From: CAYMSF01 sp964392985
Lineage (GTDB): Bacteria > Verrucomicrobiota > Lentisphaeria > Victivallales > Victivallaceae
NCBI GenBank assembly: GCA_964392985.1
Contig: CAYMSF010000015.1
Coordinates: forward strand, 1-64,000
Direction of reading: 5' to 3'
Length of the DNA stretch: 64,000 nt
Notes under the pieces: model-generated
Seen by the model: only the letters and a program-made list of their open reading frames with translations
Database searches by the model: none
What the model was told of the DNA's origin: nothing
In this document: positions 8,380-17,206 of the stretch, one piece after another
How positions within the stretch are numbered: position 1 is the first letter of the stretch
Layout of the letters: each line of letters begins with the position of its first letter
Translations under genes and position numbers: made by a program

Positions 8380-8426
8380 ACGGCAAAATCAAAAAATGAA
8401 AATTAGTCTGCGTTCTTTTCACATTT

Positions 8427-9857
8427 TCAGATAGCCTTTGCATCAGTAATAATGAGCGGGTAATCCATCAGCGGCAGATTTCTGATTACAGTAAGGTTGC
8501 GTTTCGATTCCATAATGGCAACGCTGTAAATTTTTCCACTGACAGGATCGATGAGAACGGGTTCATCCATTTTCTTGTCTGCTTCATTCCATAAGTGAAC
8601 GGAATGAGAAGATTCAATCGGGCTTTCATTCTGCATGTCAATCGGGCGGTAATAGGTGTAGAGCGGATAACCTTTGCGGATATAGGAATCGGCGATTGCG
8701 GTAAGATATTTATCCCGGTCAGCCGTCCATGTCGGGTCGCCGCAGACGGTATTGGCCAGACGGATGAAAAGATCTTCTTTTACGGTGTCCTGATCAAAGA
8801 GCGCACAGAGTGAACGCAATGCGAAATATGCTTTTTTCGGGGTATAGGTAAGTCCGTTCAGCAATCCAAGCATGACCGGTTTAGTTTCTTTGCCATCACC
8901 CATTACATAAGGTTTTTCCATCAAATCAGCAGTATGAAAATATGACGACAGTTCCACTTTATAGCGGAGATCAGTCAGGACCCGCCGCGTAACCCATTTT
9001 GCCTGAATTTCTTCATTCATATTGCGGATTCCCAGCCACTCATCGTGATGTCCGGTCATTACCGACGGACAACCGGTTTCGCCCTGCCAGAGTTTTAGTC
9101 CGGGAGCATGCGAGGCAAGCAGACGGCGCAGGAAGGCGATGCCGGAAGCATACCCCCATTCCGGTACCAAGTGGTAGGCATGATACGACAGAGCGTAACA
9201 GAAATCGCCGAGTCCGGCAATGAGTGCCTCTTCAATGAAATTAAAATCTAATCCGCAGACCGCGCCGCCGATGATTCTGGCATTCGGGTCTATACGCTGT
9301 ACAACTTCAGCAGTCAAACGGGCGAATCGCGTGTAGTCAGTGCCGTTCGGTTTAACATTTCCCCAACACCATTCGCCATTTGGTTCGTTCCATATTTCCC
9401 AATGGCGGATACGTTTATGATAACGAATGACAACCGCCTCAACAAAATTTTTCCAGGCGGTTAGAGTTTCGTCACCATAATATATAGGAACGGAACCGAC
9501 GGCGCTGAAGTGCGGGGCATCCGGACAATACAATTTATTGCCGTAACAAAGACTTAACCACGGCTCAATACCACGGGACAAAAGGTTGTCAATAACATCA
9601 TCAAGCCAGGCAAAGTCGTAGTGACCTTTTGCTTTTTCGCAACGCGACCATCCGGTTTGACAACGTGCCCATTTAACGCCGCATTCTGACAACGGCTGGT
9701 AGCATGCCTCCGGTTTAAACAGCTCGCGATCAAGGGTCTCAAAACCAACGCTGATTGCTGAAGAACGGATATCAGTTGATTTTTTCGGGCTGAGATTACT
9801 GAGGTGTTTCATCCCGTATGCCCACGGAAACGGTCCGGCGTTATCATTAAAAATCAT
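8427..9857 (-). CDS. glycoside hydrolase of clan GH-A (GH39-like)
   Basis: A 476-residue TIM-barrel glycosidase without a signal peptide, so probably cytoplasmic and acting on imported oligosaccharides. The acid/base glutamate is seen in HWEIWNEPNGEW (Glu158), and the nucleophile candidate in LWQGETG (Glu260). The N-terminal part carries the barrel's early strands (ISVGFETLDRE, VKWARCQTGWSRCE), and after residue 400 comes a beta-rich C-terminal domain. Retaining beta-xylosidase or alpha-iduronidase type families fit best, but the substrate is not determinable here. AAGGAT six to seven bases upstream supports the start. It is a single-gene unit between noncoding regions. Confidence 0.8.
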   Translation of the reverse strand: MIFNDNAGPFPWAYGMKHLSNLSPKKSTDIRSSAISVGFETLDRELFKPEACYQPLSECGVKWARCQTGWSRCEKAKGHYDFAWLDDVIDNLLSRGIEPWLSLCYGNKLYCPDAPHFSAVGSVPIYYGDETLTAWKNFVEAVVIRYHKRIRHWEIWNEPNGEWCWGNVKPNGTDYTRFARLTAEVVQRIDPNARIIGGAVCGLDFNFIEEALIAGLGDFCYALSYHAYHLVPEWGYASGIAFLRRLLASHAPGLKLWQGETGCPSVMTGHHDEWLGIRNMNEEIQAKWVTRRVLTDLRYKVELSSYFHTADLMEKPYVMGDGKETKPVMLGLLNGLTYTPKKAYFALRSLCALFDQDTVKEDLFIRLANTVCGDPTWTADRDKYLTAIADSYIRKGYPLYTYYRPIDMQNESPIESSHSVHLWNEADKKMDEPVLIDPVSGKIYSVAIMESKRNLTVIRNLPLMDYPLIITDAKAI

Positions 9858-10273
9858 AATCGAATCCTTATAAAATTGTATGACACTTTGCTCATTGGTA
9901 TATACATTACATTAGCATAAATAGTTATGCAGTGATAATAAATGTTAATACTATATAGCAAAAAGTGTTTCTGTCTTTGAATGAAATTACGGTTTTTTGG
10001 CACAATCTTACGATATATTATTGCAGCGTTGGCCAGGCAAATGGTACATTTAACTCTATTTCCAATCCGGTAGCATTGACAGTCTCCCGAATATTTTTTT
10101 TGGTTTAGCCGGCGCTGGACTTGACGAAACAAATTTACTGATGTATAATTGATTGCCTGAATTTACTGACTGCCGGTTCGACGGTTATGAACAAATTAAA
10201 TTCATTATTGGGTCTTTTAAATAAATTATTGGAATATTTTTAACAACGTTTAAATTAAAACCGGGAGAATAAT
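9858..10273. other. intergenic region with possible decayed Ig-like domain
   Basis: A 416-base gap between divergent genes. On the plus strand, around 10013-10084, one frame reads TIYYCSVGQANGTF then NSISNPVALTV. This resembles the last strands of a bacterial immunoglobulin-like domain (Y-x-C ... NGT ... SNPV-LTV). It is followed by a stop and has no start, so if real it is a remnant. A 92-codon leftward frame (9854-10132) has no family features. The promoters of both flanking genes must lie here, but I cannot place them. Confidence 0.3.
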
Positions 10274-11344
10274 ATGTTTTCAATGAAAATGTCGGTGCTG
10301 TATGCGATATTGACTTTGTGCCTGTTTACTTTATCGGCAGCGGAATACAAGACATTCGAAGATGCGGTGAAAGCTGCCGAGGTGTTTATTGCAGAAAAAT
10401 ATACCACCCCGATTGCAAAAGATTCTGCGACAAAAAAACTGTTGCTGATTGTTAACGACCAAACTTTGCCCGATGCTGTTAAAATTGAAAATATCCAGGA
10501 GTTTATTCGCGCCAGGACAGAGGAGAATGTTAAACCCAATACCAACCTGGTTAAGAAAGCAATCCCGGTTAAAGGTCAACCCTGGATTGTGGCTGAAACC
10601 GGTATGCAGTTAGTCTATGTCGCTCCCGGCACTTTCAAGATGGGTGAACCGAAAGATGGCAGAGATAATGAAAAACCGGTGCATGGCGTAACACTCACTC
10701 AAGGATATTGGATTGGCAAATATGAGGTAACTCAATACGAATATGAGAAAATCATGGGAAACAACCCGAGTGTATTTAAGGGTAATACTAAACCGGTGGA
10801 CGGAGTAAGCTGGTACAATGCGGTGATTTTCTGTCAGAAACTAACCAAACGTGAACGCGCGAGCGGTTGCCTGCCGGCGGGTTATGAATATTGTCTGCCG
10901 ACGGAAGCGCAATGGGAATTTGCGGCACGGGGCGGCGCTGAAAGCAAGGCCTATAAATTCAGCGGCGGCAATAATCTTGACAGTCTGGCATGGTTTTATG
11001 AAAATTCCGGCAACGCCAGGTTGAGTGAGGAATGGGACGTGGATAATTTGGACAAAAATGAGTGCCGGCCACATGATGTTGGAACAAAAACGGCCAATGA
11101 ACTTGGTATTCATGATATGCTCGGGAATGTCTGGGAATGGTGCAGTAACTGGTACGAAGATTACCCGGACAGCAATGTGGTTGATCCTGTCGGAGCAGAA
11201 TCAAGTTCCTGTCGCGTACTTCGCGGCGGCAGTTGGCGCAGCACCGCCAATCTATGCCGTATAGCAATCCGCCATACCGATTCGCCGAATTCCGGACATT
11301 ACCAGATGGGTTTCCGTATTGTCATGGTTTCCAGTTTGAAGTAA
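10274..11344 (+). CDS. secreted SUMF1/formylglycine-generating-enzyme-like protein
   Basis: A 356-residue exported protein with a signal peptide (residues 1-22, cleavage near SAA), a helical linker to about residue 95, and a SUMF1/FGE-sulfatase domain. Signatures are GMQLVYVAPGTFKMG, YWIGKYEVTQYEYE, PVDGVSWYNAVIFC, LPTEAQWEFAARGG, LGNVWEWCSNWY, RVLRGGSWRS and the terminal GFRIVM. Only one cysteine is present in the region where sulfatase-activating enzymes carry an active pair, so true sulfatase activation is doubtful. It may bind ligands or modify another protein. GGGAG seven bases upstream supports the start. No sulfatase gene lies nearby. Confidence 0.85.
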   Translation: MFSMKMSVLYAILTLCLFTLSAAEYKTFEDAVKAAEVFIAEKYTTPIAKDSATKKLLLIVNDQTLPDAVKIENIQEFIRARTEENVKPNTNLVKKAIPVKGQPWIVAETGMQLVYVAPGTFKMGEPKDGRDNEKPVHGVTLTQGYWIGKYEVTQYEYEKIMGNNPSVFKGNTKPVDGVSWYNAVIFCQKLTKRERASGCLPAGYEYCLPTEAQWEFAARGGAESKAYKFSGGNNLDSLAWFYENSGNARLSEEWDVDNLDKNECRPHDVGTKTANELGIHDMLGNVWEWCSNWYEDYPDSNVVDPVGAESSSCRVLRGGSWRSTANLCRIAIRHTDSPNSGHYQMGFRIVMVSSLK

Positions 11345-11524
11345 ACGTGTTCCCGTAAGGCTGGAATATCAGCAAATTGGCATGAACAAACTACCTGTAA
11401 AGCTCTGAGTTAGTAACAACTGATAAAAACAGTTTGATTATCTCACTGAACCGGAATATATCTGAACAGTGGGTTGAAATAATATTCGTTACGTTCTCTT
11501 TTTTCCACTTCCAAGCAAATAAAA

Positions 11525-11554
11525 ACGCTGGAATGTCATAAAACACTCCAGCGT
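11525..11554 (-). terminator. rho-independent terminator of rpsU
   Basis: Inverted repeat acgctgga / tccagcgt, extended inward with one mismatch. On the minus strand it is followed by TTTTTATTT. It lies 33 bases after the rpsU stop codon. Confidence 0.8.
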
Positions 11555-11586
11555 AAACTCATTCTTGAATAGAATGTATAAAGCTG

Positions 11587-11757
11587 TTAGAAACGCTTCT
11601 GCTGTTTTTTATTCCGGCGTTTAATTTCGCTGGGTTTTTCAAAGTGGCGGCGATTGCGCAATTCCTTGAGCGTGCCTTCCTTGTCCAGCTTTTTTTTGAG
11701 GCGGCGCAATGCGCGGTCAATAGCTTCGCCTTTTTTTACGCGAACTTCAGTATCCAT
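11587..11757 (-). CDS. rpsU: 30S ribosomal protein S21
   Basis: Small-subunit protein S21, 56 residues and strongly basic, with the family core EAIDRALRRLKKKLDKEG followed by LKELRNRRHFEKPSE. The ATG at 11757 is chosen because AAGGGGGTGA lies about nine bases upstream. The GTG at 11769 sits inside that ribosome binding site and is an artefact. It follows the lysine-rich sigma factor gene by 60 bases on the same strand and ends at a clear terminator. An rpsU-sigma association is also known in other bacteria, where S21 and the primary sigma gene share an operon. Confidence 0.95.
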   Translation of the reverse strand: MDTEVRVKKGEAIDRALRRLKKKLDKEGTLKELRNRRHFEKPSEIKRRNKKQQKRF

Positions 11758-11817
11758 ATTATTGTTCACCCCCTTAATGGTGTTAAATTGTTGTACATTA
11801 AATAAGTATTGTTAAGT

Positions 11818-13839
11818 TTAATAATCGCCGGCGAATCCGGCTTCATCGGCAAGCAGGCTTTTCAGTTTGGTCAATGCCTGATTTTGAATCTGGCGAACCC
11901 GTTCTCTTGTACGACCGATTTCCTGACTGACTTCTTCAAGTGTGCGTGAACGGCTGCCATCCAACCCGAAACGCATCTTCAGAATCATTTTTTCCCGTTC
12001 ATCAAGTTCCTCCAGCAGACTTACAAGACGGTCAACAGATTCAACATCACCGAGTATTTGTTCCGGTGTTGAAGCTCTGCGGTCAGGAATAATGTCCTGG
12101 AATTCGCCGTCCTCACCTTGCTGAATAGGATCATGAAGTGAGAAGGTGCGCAAATCAGCCAGCCTGAGTCCGGCGACAGTACGCTCACTGAATTCCAGAT
12201 GACCGGCAATTTCAGCGTCGGTTGGTTCTCTGCCGAACTCTTCTGCCAGACGCATTCTCACTGATTTAATTTTATTGATTTTACCGGCAGATTGCACCGG
12301 GATACGAATAGTTCTGCTTTGGTTGGCAAGGGCACGGCGCATGGATTGTTTAATCCACCAGGCGGCATAGGAGCTGAATTTAGCGCCTTTGGCCGGGTCA
12401 AATTTTTCGACGGCACGCATCAAACCGATATTTCCTTCAGAAATAAGGTCAAGCAACGGTAATCCCAGACCTTTGAAGTCGTGGGCTATTTTAACAACTA
12501 AACGTAAATTCGCCTGGATCAATGTAGAACGGGCTTCATCATGTGCCAATACATCAGTACCATGAATAGCTTCAGCAAGATCTACTTCCTCTTTTTTAGT
12601 AACGAGAGAAATCTGACCGATGTCTTGCATATAGGTTTTCATCGTATCATTCTTGGAACCGCCATTGGAACGACTGTTAAGAGCATTCTGGCGTTCTGAA
12701 TCTTTCTCTTTTTTGGTAAGAGGTTTATCGGTCTTAGTCGTTTGGGTTCCATCCTTGACGCGGACCTTAGGACGACGTTCAACATCAACGGTCGTTATTT
12801 TTTCAATTTTCTTAATGCCACTCTTGCCGGATTCTTTAGCATGAGCTTTTTCTGTCACGGGCTTAGCGGCTTTGTGCTGTTGTAACTTTTCCGGCTCAGC
12901 TGGTGTTTTGCCCTCTTTTATTGATTTAGGGGCATGTTTTTCCGGCTTTTCAGCAACAACAGGAGATATCTTTTTTGAGCGTTGTATTTCAACAACGGCA
13001 GTTTCAACCTTGGCCTTCGCTGGTTTTACAATCGCAACTTTATTCTCTAATTTCAAGGCAGACTTTTTAATGTCCCGGGATGTAACTTTTGCTGCAGTAT
13101 CAGTTTTCTTTACTTTAGTTATAGATTTAACTGCAGCCGGAACTGTTACTTTGGCTTTTTTGACTTTGACTGCTTTAACCGGCTCAACTATCTCAACAGT
13201 CTTAACTGATTTGGTATATTTTCTTTTCGGCGCCGCCAAAGGAGTTTCAGGTTTTGCGGTTGCCTTTGCTTTTTTTACATCTATTTTTTTGACAGGCTTA
13301 ACCGGAGTGGTGATTTTTTCAGCTTTAACAGGTTTGACAGGTTTACTTTTAACGGCGTCAACAATCTTTGCAATTTTGGGTTGACGTTGTTTAACCGGCG
13401 GGATGACCGCCTTAACGGTGGCTTTTTTTGCAATTTTACCGGCATTCAATTTCGGCTTCGCTACATTGACCGGAGCTGTTTTTTTATTGGCAACAGGAAT
13501 AGATTTCTGTTTTTTGTTTTTCGTTACGGCCTTGATAACGCTGCCCTTTTCAATCTTTTTCAGCTTGGCTGGCTTAACCGGCTTCGCAGTGACGGTGCGA
13601 CTGGAGAGTCTAACCGGTAAATTACTGCCAATATTTTTAATGTCATCTTTTTTCAATTTTAAGTCAACCTTCGAAATTTTTGCTTTTACTTTACTGACAA
13701 GTACCGGCTTAATCTTTTTCGCCATGGTTTTTCCGATCTTCAATGGCGGTGTCAATTTATCTTTCGTCACCGTTTTTTTACGGAGATTACCGCTGGAACC
13801 GGTTTTTGCGACTGCCGCTTTAAGATTTTTCCTAACCAT
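11818..13839 (-). CDS. sigma-70 family factor with ~400-residue lysine-rich N-terminal tail
   Basis: A 673-residue protein in two very different halves. Residues 1 to about 395 are low-complexity and rich in Lys, Ala, Pro, Val and Thr, with repeats such as KPVKPVK and KVKKAKVTVP that recall histone H1 tails. Residues 400-673 are a complete sigma factor: region 1.2 (TYMQDIGQISLVTKKEE), region 2 (DLISEGNIGLMRAVEKFD, YAAWWIKQSMRRA), region 3 (EEFGREPTDAEIAGHL), and region 4 (LDEREKMILKMRFG, TLEEVSQEIGRTRERVRQIQ). There is no region 1.1-like domain. An ATG at 12642 would give the sigma part alone but lacks a ribosome binding site. A promoter is visible at 14019-14047. Lysine-rich extensions are also known on actinobacterial HrdB-type sigma factors. 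Confidence 0.9.
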   Translation of the reverse strand: MVRKNLKAAVAKTGSSGNLRKKTVTKDKLTPPLKIGKTMAKKIKPVLVSKVKAKISKVDLKLKKDDIKNIGSNLPVRLSSRTVTAKPVKPAKLKKIEKGSVIKAVTKNKKQKSIPVANKKTAPVNVAKPKLNAGKIAKKATVKAVIPPVKQRQPKIAKIVDAVKSKPVKPVKAEKITTPVKPVKKIDVKKAKATAKPETPLAAPKRKYTKSVKTVEIVEPVKAVKVKKAKVTVPAAVKSITKVKKTDTAAKVTSRDIKKSALKLENKVAIVKPAKAKVETAVVEIQRSKKISPVVAEKPEKHAPKSIKEGKTPAEPEKLQQHKAAKPVTEKAHAKESGKSGIKKIEKITTVDVERRPKVRVKDGTQTTKTDKPLTKKEKDSERQNALNSRSNGGSKNDTMKTYMQDIGQISLVTKKEEVDLAEAIHGTDVLAHDEARSTLIQANLRLVVKIAHDFKGLGLPLLDLISEGNIGLMRAVEKFDPAKGAKFSSYAAWWIKQSMRRALANQSRTIRIPVQSAGKINKIKSVRMRLAEEFGREPTDAEIAGHLEFSERTVAGLRLADLRTFSLHDPIQQGEDGEFQDIIPDRRASTPEQILGDVESVDRLVSLLEELDEREKMILKMRFGLDGSRSRTLEEVSQEIGRTRERVRQIQNQALTKLKSLLADEAGFAGDY

Positions 13840-14018
13840 GGTACCTGCCAGTTGCTAAAGTTATTAATGTTGCCGCGAATAAATTTATGAAACTATCAAA
13901 ACCACCGTCAAACAGACAAAAACAGCAAAGTTTCCGCCCGTTTGTATATCTCAGCAATTTCAGTTAAAAATAAACAGGAATGAATTATTTTGAAAAAAAT
14001 TGCTACCAGTAACCCGAT

Positions 14019-14047
14019 AATATACACCAAATAAGCAATAAAGTCAA
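14019..14047 (-). promoter_or_regulatory. sigma-70-type promoter upstream of the lysine-rich sigma gene
   Basis: On the minus strand, TTGACT (14042-14047) and TATATT (14019-14024) are separated by exactly 17 bases. It lies between infA and the sigma gene and would give a leader of about 170 bases, so the sigma gene can be transcribed apart from the upstream hisS-adk-map-infA run. The rest of the 361-base gap shows no other feature. Confidence 0.55.
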
Positions 14048-14200
14048 GCATAAATTGTATAAATACAACGAATCAGCAAAATAAAATTCAGCTATAGCCC
14101 CCCGAACACGAAATAAAACGAGAAATGTCCATTAAGAAAAATGATTAATTCAGCTCAGCAATAATCCCGTAAATGAGAATGTAATTGTCGAGTGGAATGA

Positions 14201-14416
14201 TTATTTTTTTCTGAAAACTATTCTACCTTTATTCAGGTCATACGGTGACATCTCCAGGGTGACTTCATCTCCGGGCAGAATACGAATGAAATTCAGTCGC
14301 ATTTTACCACTGATATGCGCAATCACCATGTGTTTATTGGGCAGTTCAACCCTGAACATGGTGTTGGGCAGGAGTTCCCGTACAACGCCTTCAACTTTGA
14401 TTACATCTTTAGACAC
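14201..14416 (-). CDS. infA: translation initiation factor IF-1
   Basis: A 71-residue single OB-fold protein that binds the 30S A-site during initiation. Family motifs include VIKVEGVVRELLPNTMFRV, HISGKMRLNFIRILPGD and SPYDLNKGRIVFRKK. The start codon is GTG at 14416, with GGAGA about eight bases upstream. The gene begins inside the last 16 bases of map, so it is translationally coupled. The adk-map-infA order is the tail of the classical spc ribosomal operon, here without secY and rpmJ. Confidence 0.95.
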   Translation of the reverse strand: MSKDVIKVEGVVRELLPNTMFRVELPNKHMVIAHISGKMRLNFIRILPGDEVTLEMSPYDLNKGRIVFRKK

Positions 14417-15174
14417 GTTAATATCTCCGGTTCGTTACTGGTAATTAATACCATATGTTCAAAATGTGCTGATAGTTTGCCGTCTTGAGTCCTGACCGTC
14501 CAATGGTCGGATTCAGTATAAACGCGGTGTGTGCCAAGGTTAAACATGGGCTCAATGGCCAGCACCATACCTTCCCTTAGCCTTGGTCCGCGATAGATAC
14601 TGGAGAAATTAGGTATTTCCGGTGGCTCATGCAATTTTGTACCGCAACCATGACCGACATATTCACGAACAATACCTAATTTTGCGTTTTGGGCGACTTT
14701 TTCGATTGCGATACTGATATCTTTGATATATTTACCGGGTCTGGCTTGCTCAATGCCGGCGTAAAGGGCACGTTCGGTATAGATTAATAAATCACTGGTA
14801 CGAGGCGGAATAGCGGTATTAAGCGCCAGGGTGAGAGCAGTATCGCCCACACCGCCGGCAAGTTCAACTCCGATGTCAATACTGACAATGTCTTCCTGCT
14901 TCAAAATACGGTCGGCTCTGCCGATACCATGAACGACTTCATCATTGACCGAGATACATATCTGACCGGGGAATCCACGGTAGCCCAGAAACGCACTTTT
15001 CCCACCGGTTTGACCAATCAAATTTCCGGCTAAAACATCAACATCCTTTGTACTCATGCCGGCATGGATCAAACTTTTTAAATGCTCTCTGACGACTGCC
15101 GCCGCCTGAGATGCCAGGCGAATCCCGGCAAGTTCTGACTCGGTATGAATAACAAATTCTGAGGATGACACCAT
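14401..15174 (-). CDS. map: methionine aminopeptidase, type I
   Basis: Removes the initiator methionine from nascent proteins. At 257 residues it matches type I enzymes without the N-terminal zinc extension. The five metal ligands are visible in order: SIDIGVELAGGVGDTA (two aspartates), YVGHGCG (histidine), VLAIEPMF (glutamate) and AHFEHMVLI (glutamate). It starts one base into the adk stop codon (TAATG overlap) and overlaps infA, so adk, map and infA are co-translated. Confidence 0.95.
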   Translation of the reverse strand: MVSSSEFVIHTESELAGIRLASQAAAVVREHLKSLIHAGMSTKDVDVLAGNLIGQTGGKSAFLGYRGFPGQICISVNDEVVHGIGRADRILKQEDIVSIDIGVELAGGVGDTALTLALNTAIPPRTSDLLIYTERALYAGIEQARPGKYIKDISIAIEKVAQNAKLGIVREYVGHGCGTKLHEPPEIPNFSSIYRGPRLREGMVLAIEPMFNLGTHRVYTESDHWTVRTQDGKLSAHFEHMVLITSNEPEILTCLKM

Positions 15175-15824
15175 TAACTCAGTTCCTTCACGAGAAGTGC
15201 AGTAACTGCTGCTTTATCGTGTTCACAAACAGTAAACAGCAAACCACTCTTCTGATAGTATTCGATAAGGGGTTGAGTCATGGAATAGAACACCTTGAGG
15301 CGCTCCTGTGCTGTTGCCAGAGAATCGTCAGGACGCTGAAAGAGTTCGCCATCGCATTTGTCGCAGCCTTTTTCTGATTTGGGCGGAGCAAAAATTTTAT
15401 TATAGATGGCGCCGCATTTTTTGCAGGAAATTCTGGCGGTCAAGCGCTTCAACAGCAACTCGTCATCAACGTTGAAATAGATAACGTTGTCAAGCTTTTT
15501 ATTGACTGCAACTAACGCTTCTTTTAATAATTCAGCCTGGCGGACAGTGCGCGGGAAACCGTCGAGAATAAAACCATTCTCACAATCAGGCTGAGCAAGT
15601 CTTGCTCTAACCATTCCAGCGACGATATCATCGGGAACCAACTCGCCGCGCGCCATAATAGCCGAAGCCTGTTTGCCCAGTTCAGTTCCTTTGGCGATTT
15701 CAGCACGCAGGATATCCCCTGTAGAGATATGAGCGAACGGATGCAAGGCCTTTAATTCGGTTGAAAATGTACCTTTACCTGCACCAGGGGCTCCCAAAAA
15801 AATCAGATTCTTCTTTTTAAACAT
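15174..15824 (-). CDS. adk: adenylate kinase
   Basis: Interconverts ATP + AMP and 2 ADP. The 216 residues include the P-loop GAPGAGKGT, the AMP-binding STGDILR and LDGFPRT motifs, and a long LID domain that binds zinc through two Cys-x2-Cys pairs (CKKCGAIY and CDKCDGE), a variant common in Gram-positives and several other phyla. GAGGTAATTAAAC places the ribosome binding site at the ATG. It lies 15 bases after hisS and is coupled to map. Confidence 0.95.
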   Translation of the reverse strand: MFKKKNLIFLGAPGAGKGTFSTELKALHPFAHISTGDILRAEIAKGTELGKQASAIMARGELVPDDIVAGMVRARLAQPDCENGFILDGFPRTVRQAELLKEALVAVNKKLDNVIYFNVDDELLLKRLTARISCKKCGAIYNKIFAPPKSEKGCDKCDGELFQRPDDSLATAQERLKVFYSMTQPLIEYYQKSGLLFTVCEHDKAAVTALLVKELS

Positions 15825-15839
15825 GTTTAATTACCTCGT

Positions 15840-17105
15840 TTATTTATTTGACAGTTGCGAAATTATAAATTCAATTAACTGGGACGACTTCAATTCAAGT
15901 TGTTCCCCGGACTCCATATTTTTACAGAGAACAACTTCACGATCCAGTTCACTTTCACCACAGATGACAACAAACTTTGAATTAAAGCGGTTTGCTGCGC
16001 GCATCTGAGCTTTCAAACTGCGATCTTCCGCTTCAACGACGGTGGCTATTCCTGACTGCCTGAGTTGCATCGCCATCTTCAGATTGAAAACTTTGGCTTT
16101 ATCGCCAAGACTGGCAAGAAAAACAGGACGGCTCAACGGTGGCGGCGGCGGTACCTGCAGCGCTTCCTGGACCATCAACAAACGCTCCATTCCCAGAGCG
16201 AAGCCTACACCTGATACCGGTTTTCCTGCTTCCGGCAGAAACAATTCGTAACGCCCGCCACCAGCAATGGCATTTTGTGCTCCAAGTCCGGAATGCACTA
16301 TTTCAAACACGGTATGGACATAATAATCCAGACCGCGGACAAGACAAGGGTCAACCGTAAATTCGATATTCATGTCAGTCAGCAATTCACAAACACGTTT
16401 GAAATAATCCTGAGAAGCCTGGCTGAAACCTGCAGTATATTCAGGCGCAGCAGCAATCAACTTGCGGCAGGAATCAATTTTACAATCCAGAATACGCCAA
16501 ATGTTAATATCCAGCCGTTTACGGCAATCAGGACACAAATCATTCTCACAGGATTTGAAATATTCACGAAGGATCTGTTCGGCGGCTTTCCGGTCGTCAA
16601 GGCCGCCACGGGTATTCAACAGTAATTTAGAACCGGTTATGCCGACGCTGCTTAAAAAATGTAAGAGCATGGCAATACATTCAGCATCAAGTTCCGGGGC
16701 AACCCTGCCCGCATTTTCAACACCAATCTGGTGAAATTGACGCCGTCTGCCTGCGGCGGGACGTTCTCCTCTGAACATTGGACCGATATAAAAAACTCTC
16801 TTTTCATTGCCATTCATCACATCGGTATTGAGCAATGCCCGCATAATACCGGCGGTACCTTCCGGACGCAAAGTCAAACTGCGCCCGCCGCGGTCATCAA
16901 AACTGTACATCTCTTTTTGAACTACTTCAGTCTGATCGCCTAATCCGCGTTTGAAGACCTCAGTGTATTCGAAAATTGGAGTGCGCAGTTCACCAAAACC
17001 ATAAAGAGAAAACACTTCGCGTGCACTATTTTCAAGGCGGTACCAGAGAGAAACTTCTTCTGGAAAAATATCTGCGGTACCTGGAGGTGGAGTTGCATTA
17101 GCCAT
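15840..17105 (-). CDS. hisS: histidine--tRNA ligase
   Basis: A class II aminoacyl-tRNA synthetase of 421 residues. Motif 1 lies around GFGELRTPIFEYTEVF. Motif 2 is FYIGPMFRGERPAAGRRRQFHQIGVE, cited here in parts. The histidine-specific signatures are LVRGLDYYVHTVFE and GGGRYE. Motif 3 is GVGFALGMERLL, followed by the C-terminal anticodon-binding domain. It heads the leftward group hisS-adk-map-infA, an arrangement in which hisS takes the position usually held by secY. Confidence 0.95.
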   Translation of the reverse strand: MANATPPPGTADIFPEEVSLWYRLENSAREVFSLYGFGELRTPIFEYTEVFKRGLGDQTEVVQKEMYSFDDRGGRSLTLRPEGTAGIMRALLNTDVMNGNEKRVFYIGPMFRGERPAAGRRRQFHQIGVENAGRVAPELDAECIAMLLHFLSSVGITGSKLLLNTRGGLDDRKAAEQILREYFKSCENDLCPDCRKRLDINIWRILDCKIDSCRKLIAAAPEYTAGFSQASQDYFKRVCELLTDMNIEFTVDPCLVRGLDYYVHTVFEIVHSGLGAQNAIAGGGRYELFLPEAGKPVSGVGFALGMERLLMVQEALQVPPPPPLSRPVFLASLGDKAKVFNLKMAMQLRQSGIATVVEAEDRSLKAQMRAANRFNSKFVVICGESELDREVVLCKNMESGEQLELKSSQLIEFIISQLSNK

Positions 17106-17206
17106 TTAAATTCTCCCGGAAACATTACAACCTGAAATCATACAAGCACTCCCGGGACGATTATCATATTGCAATAGGATGTTCAATGTAAACATATAAC
17201 CAGACA

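Larger units (their letters stand above)
8093..8426. other. intergenic region with palindrome and terminator
   Basis: This 334-base gap separates the exonuclease from the glycoside hydrolase. It contains the long imperfect palindrome at 8206-8305 and a terminator-like hairpin at 8353-8379. A 10-codon frame (MKRRKLRIGT) sits in the palindrome loop behind an AGAGGAG sequence, but it is too short to call a gene. Confidence 0.5.

Noticed and set aside
9854..10132. 92-codon leftward frame upstream of the glycoside hydrolase
   Set aside because: Overlaps the glycoside hydrolase start, no family features, no ribosome binding site; the other strand looks more meaningful.
12872..13858. Long rightward open frames opposite the lysine-rich tail
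   Set aside because: They are antisense shadows of Lys/Ala/Val codons giving Phe/Leu-rich text; the sigma gene explains the region.
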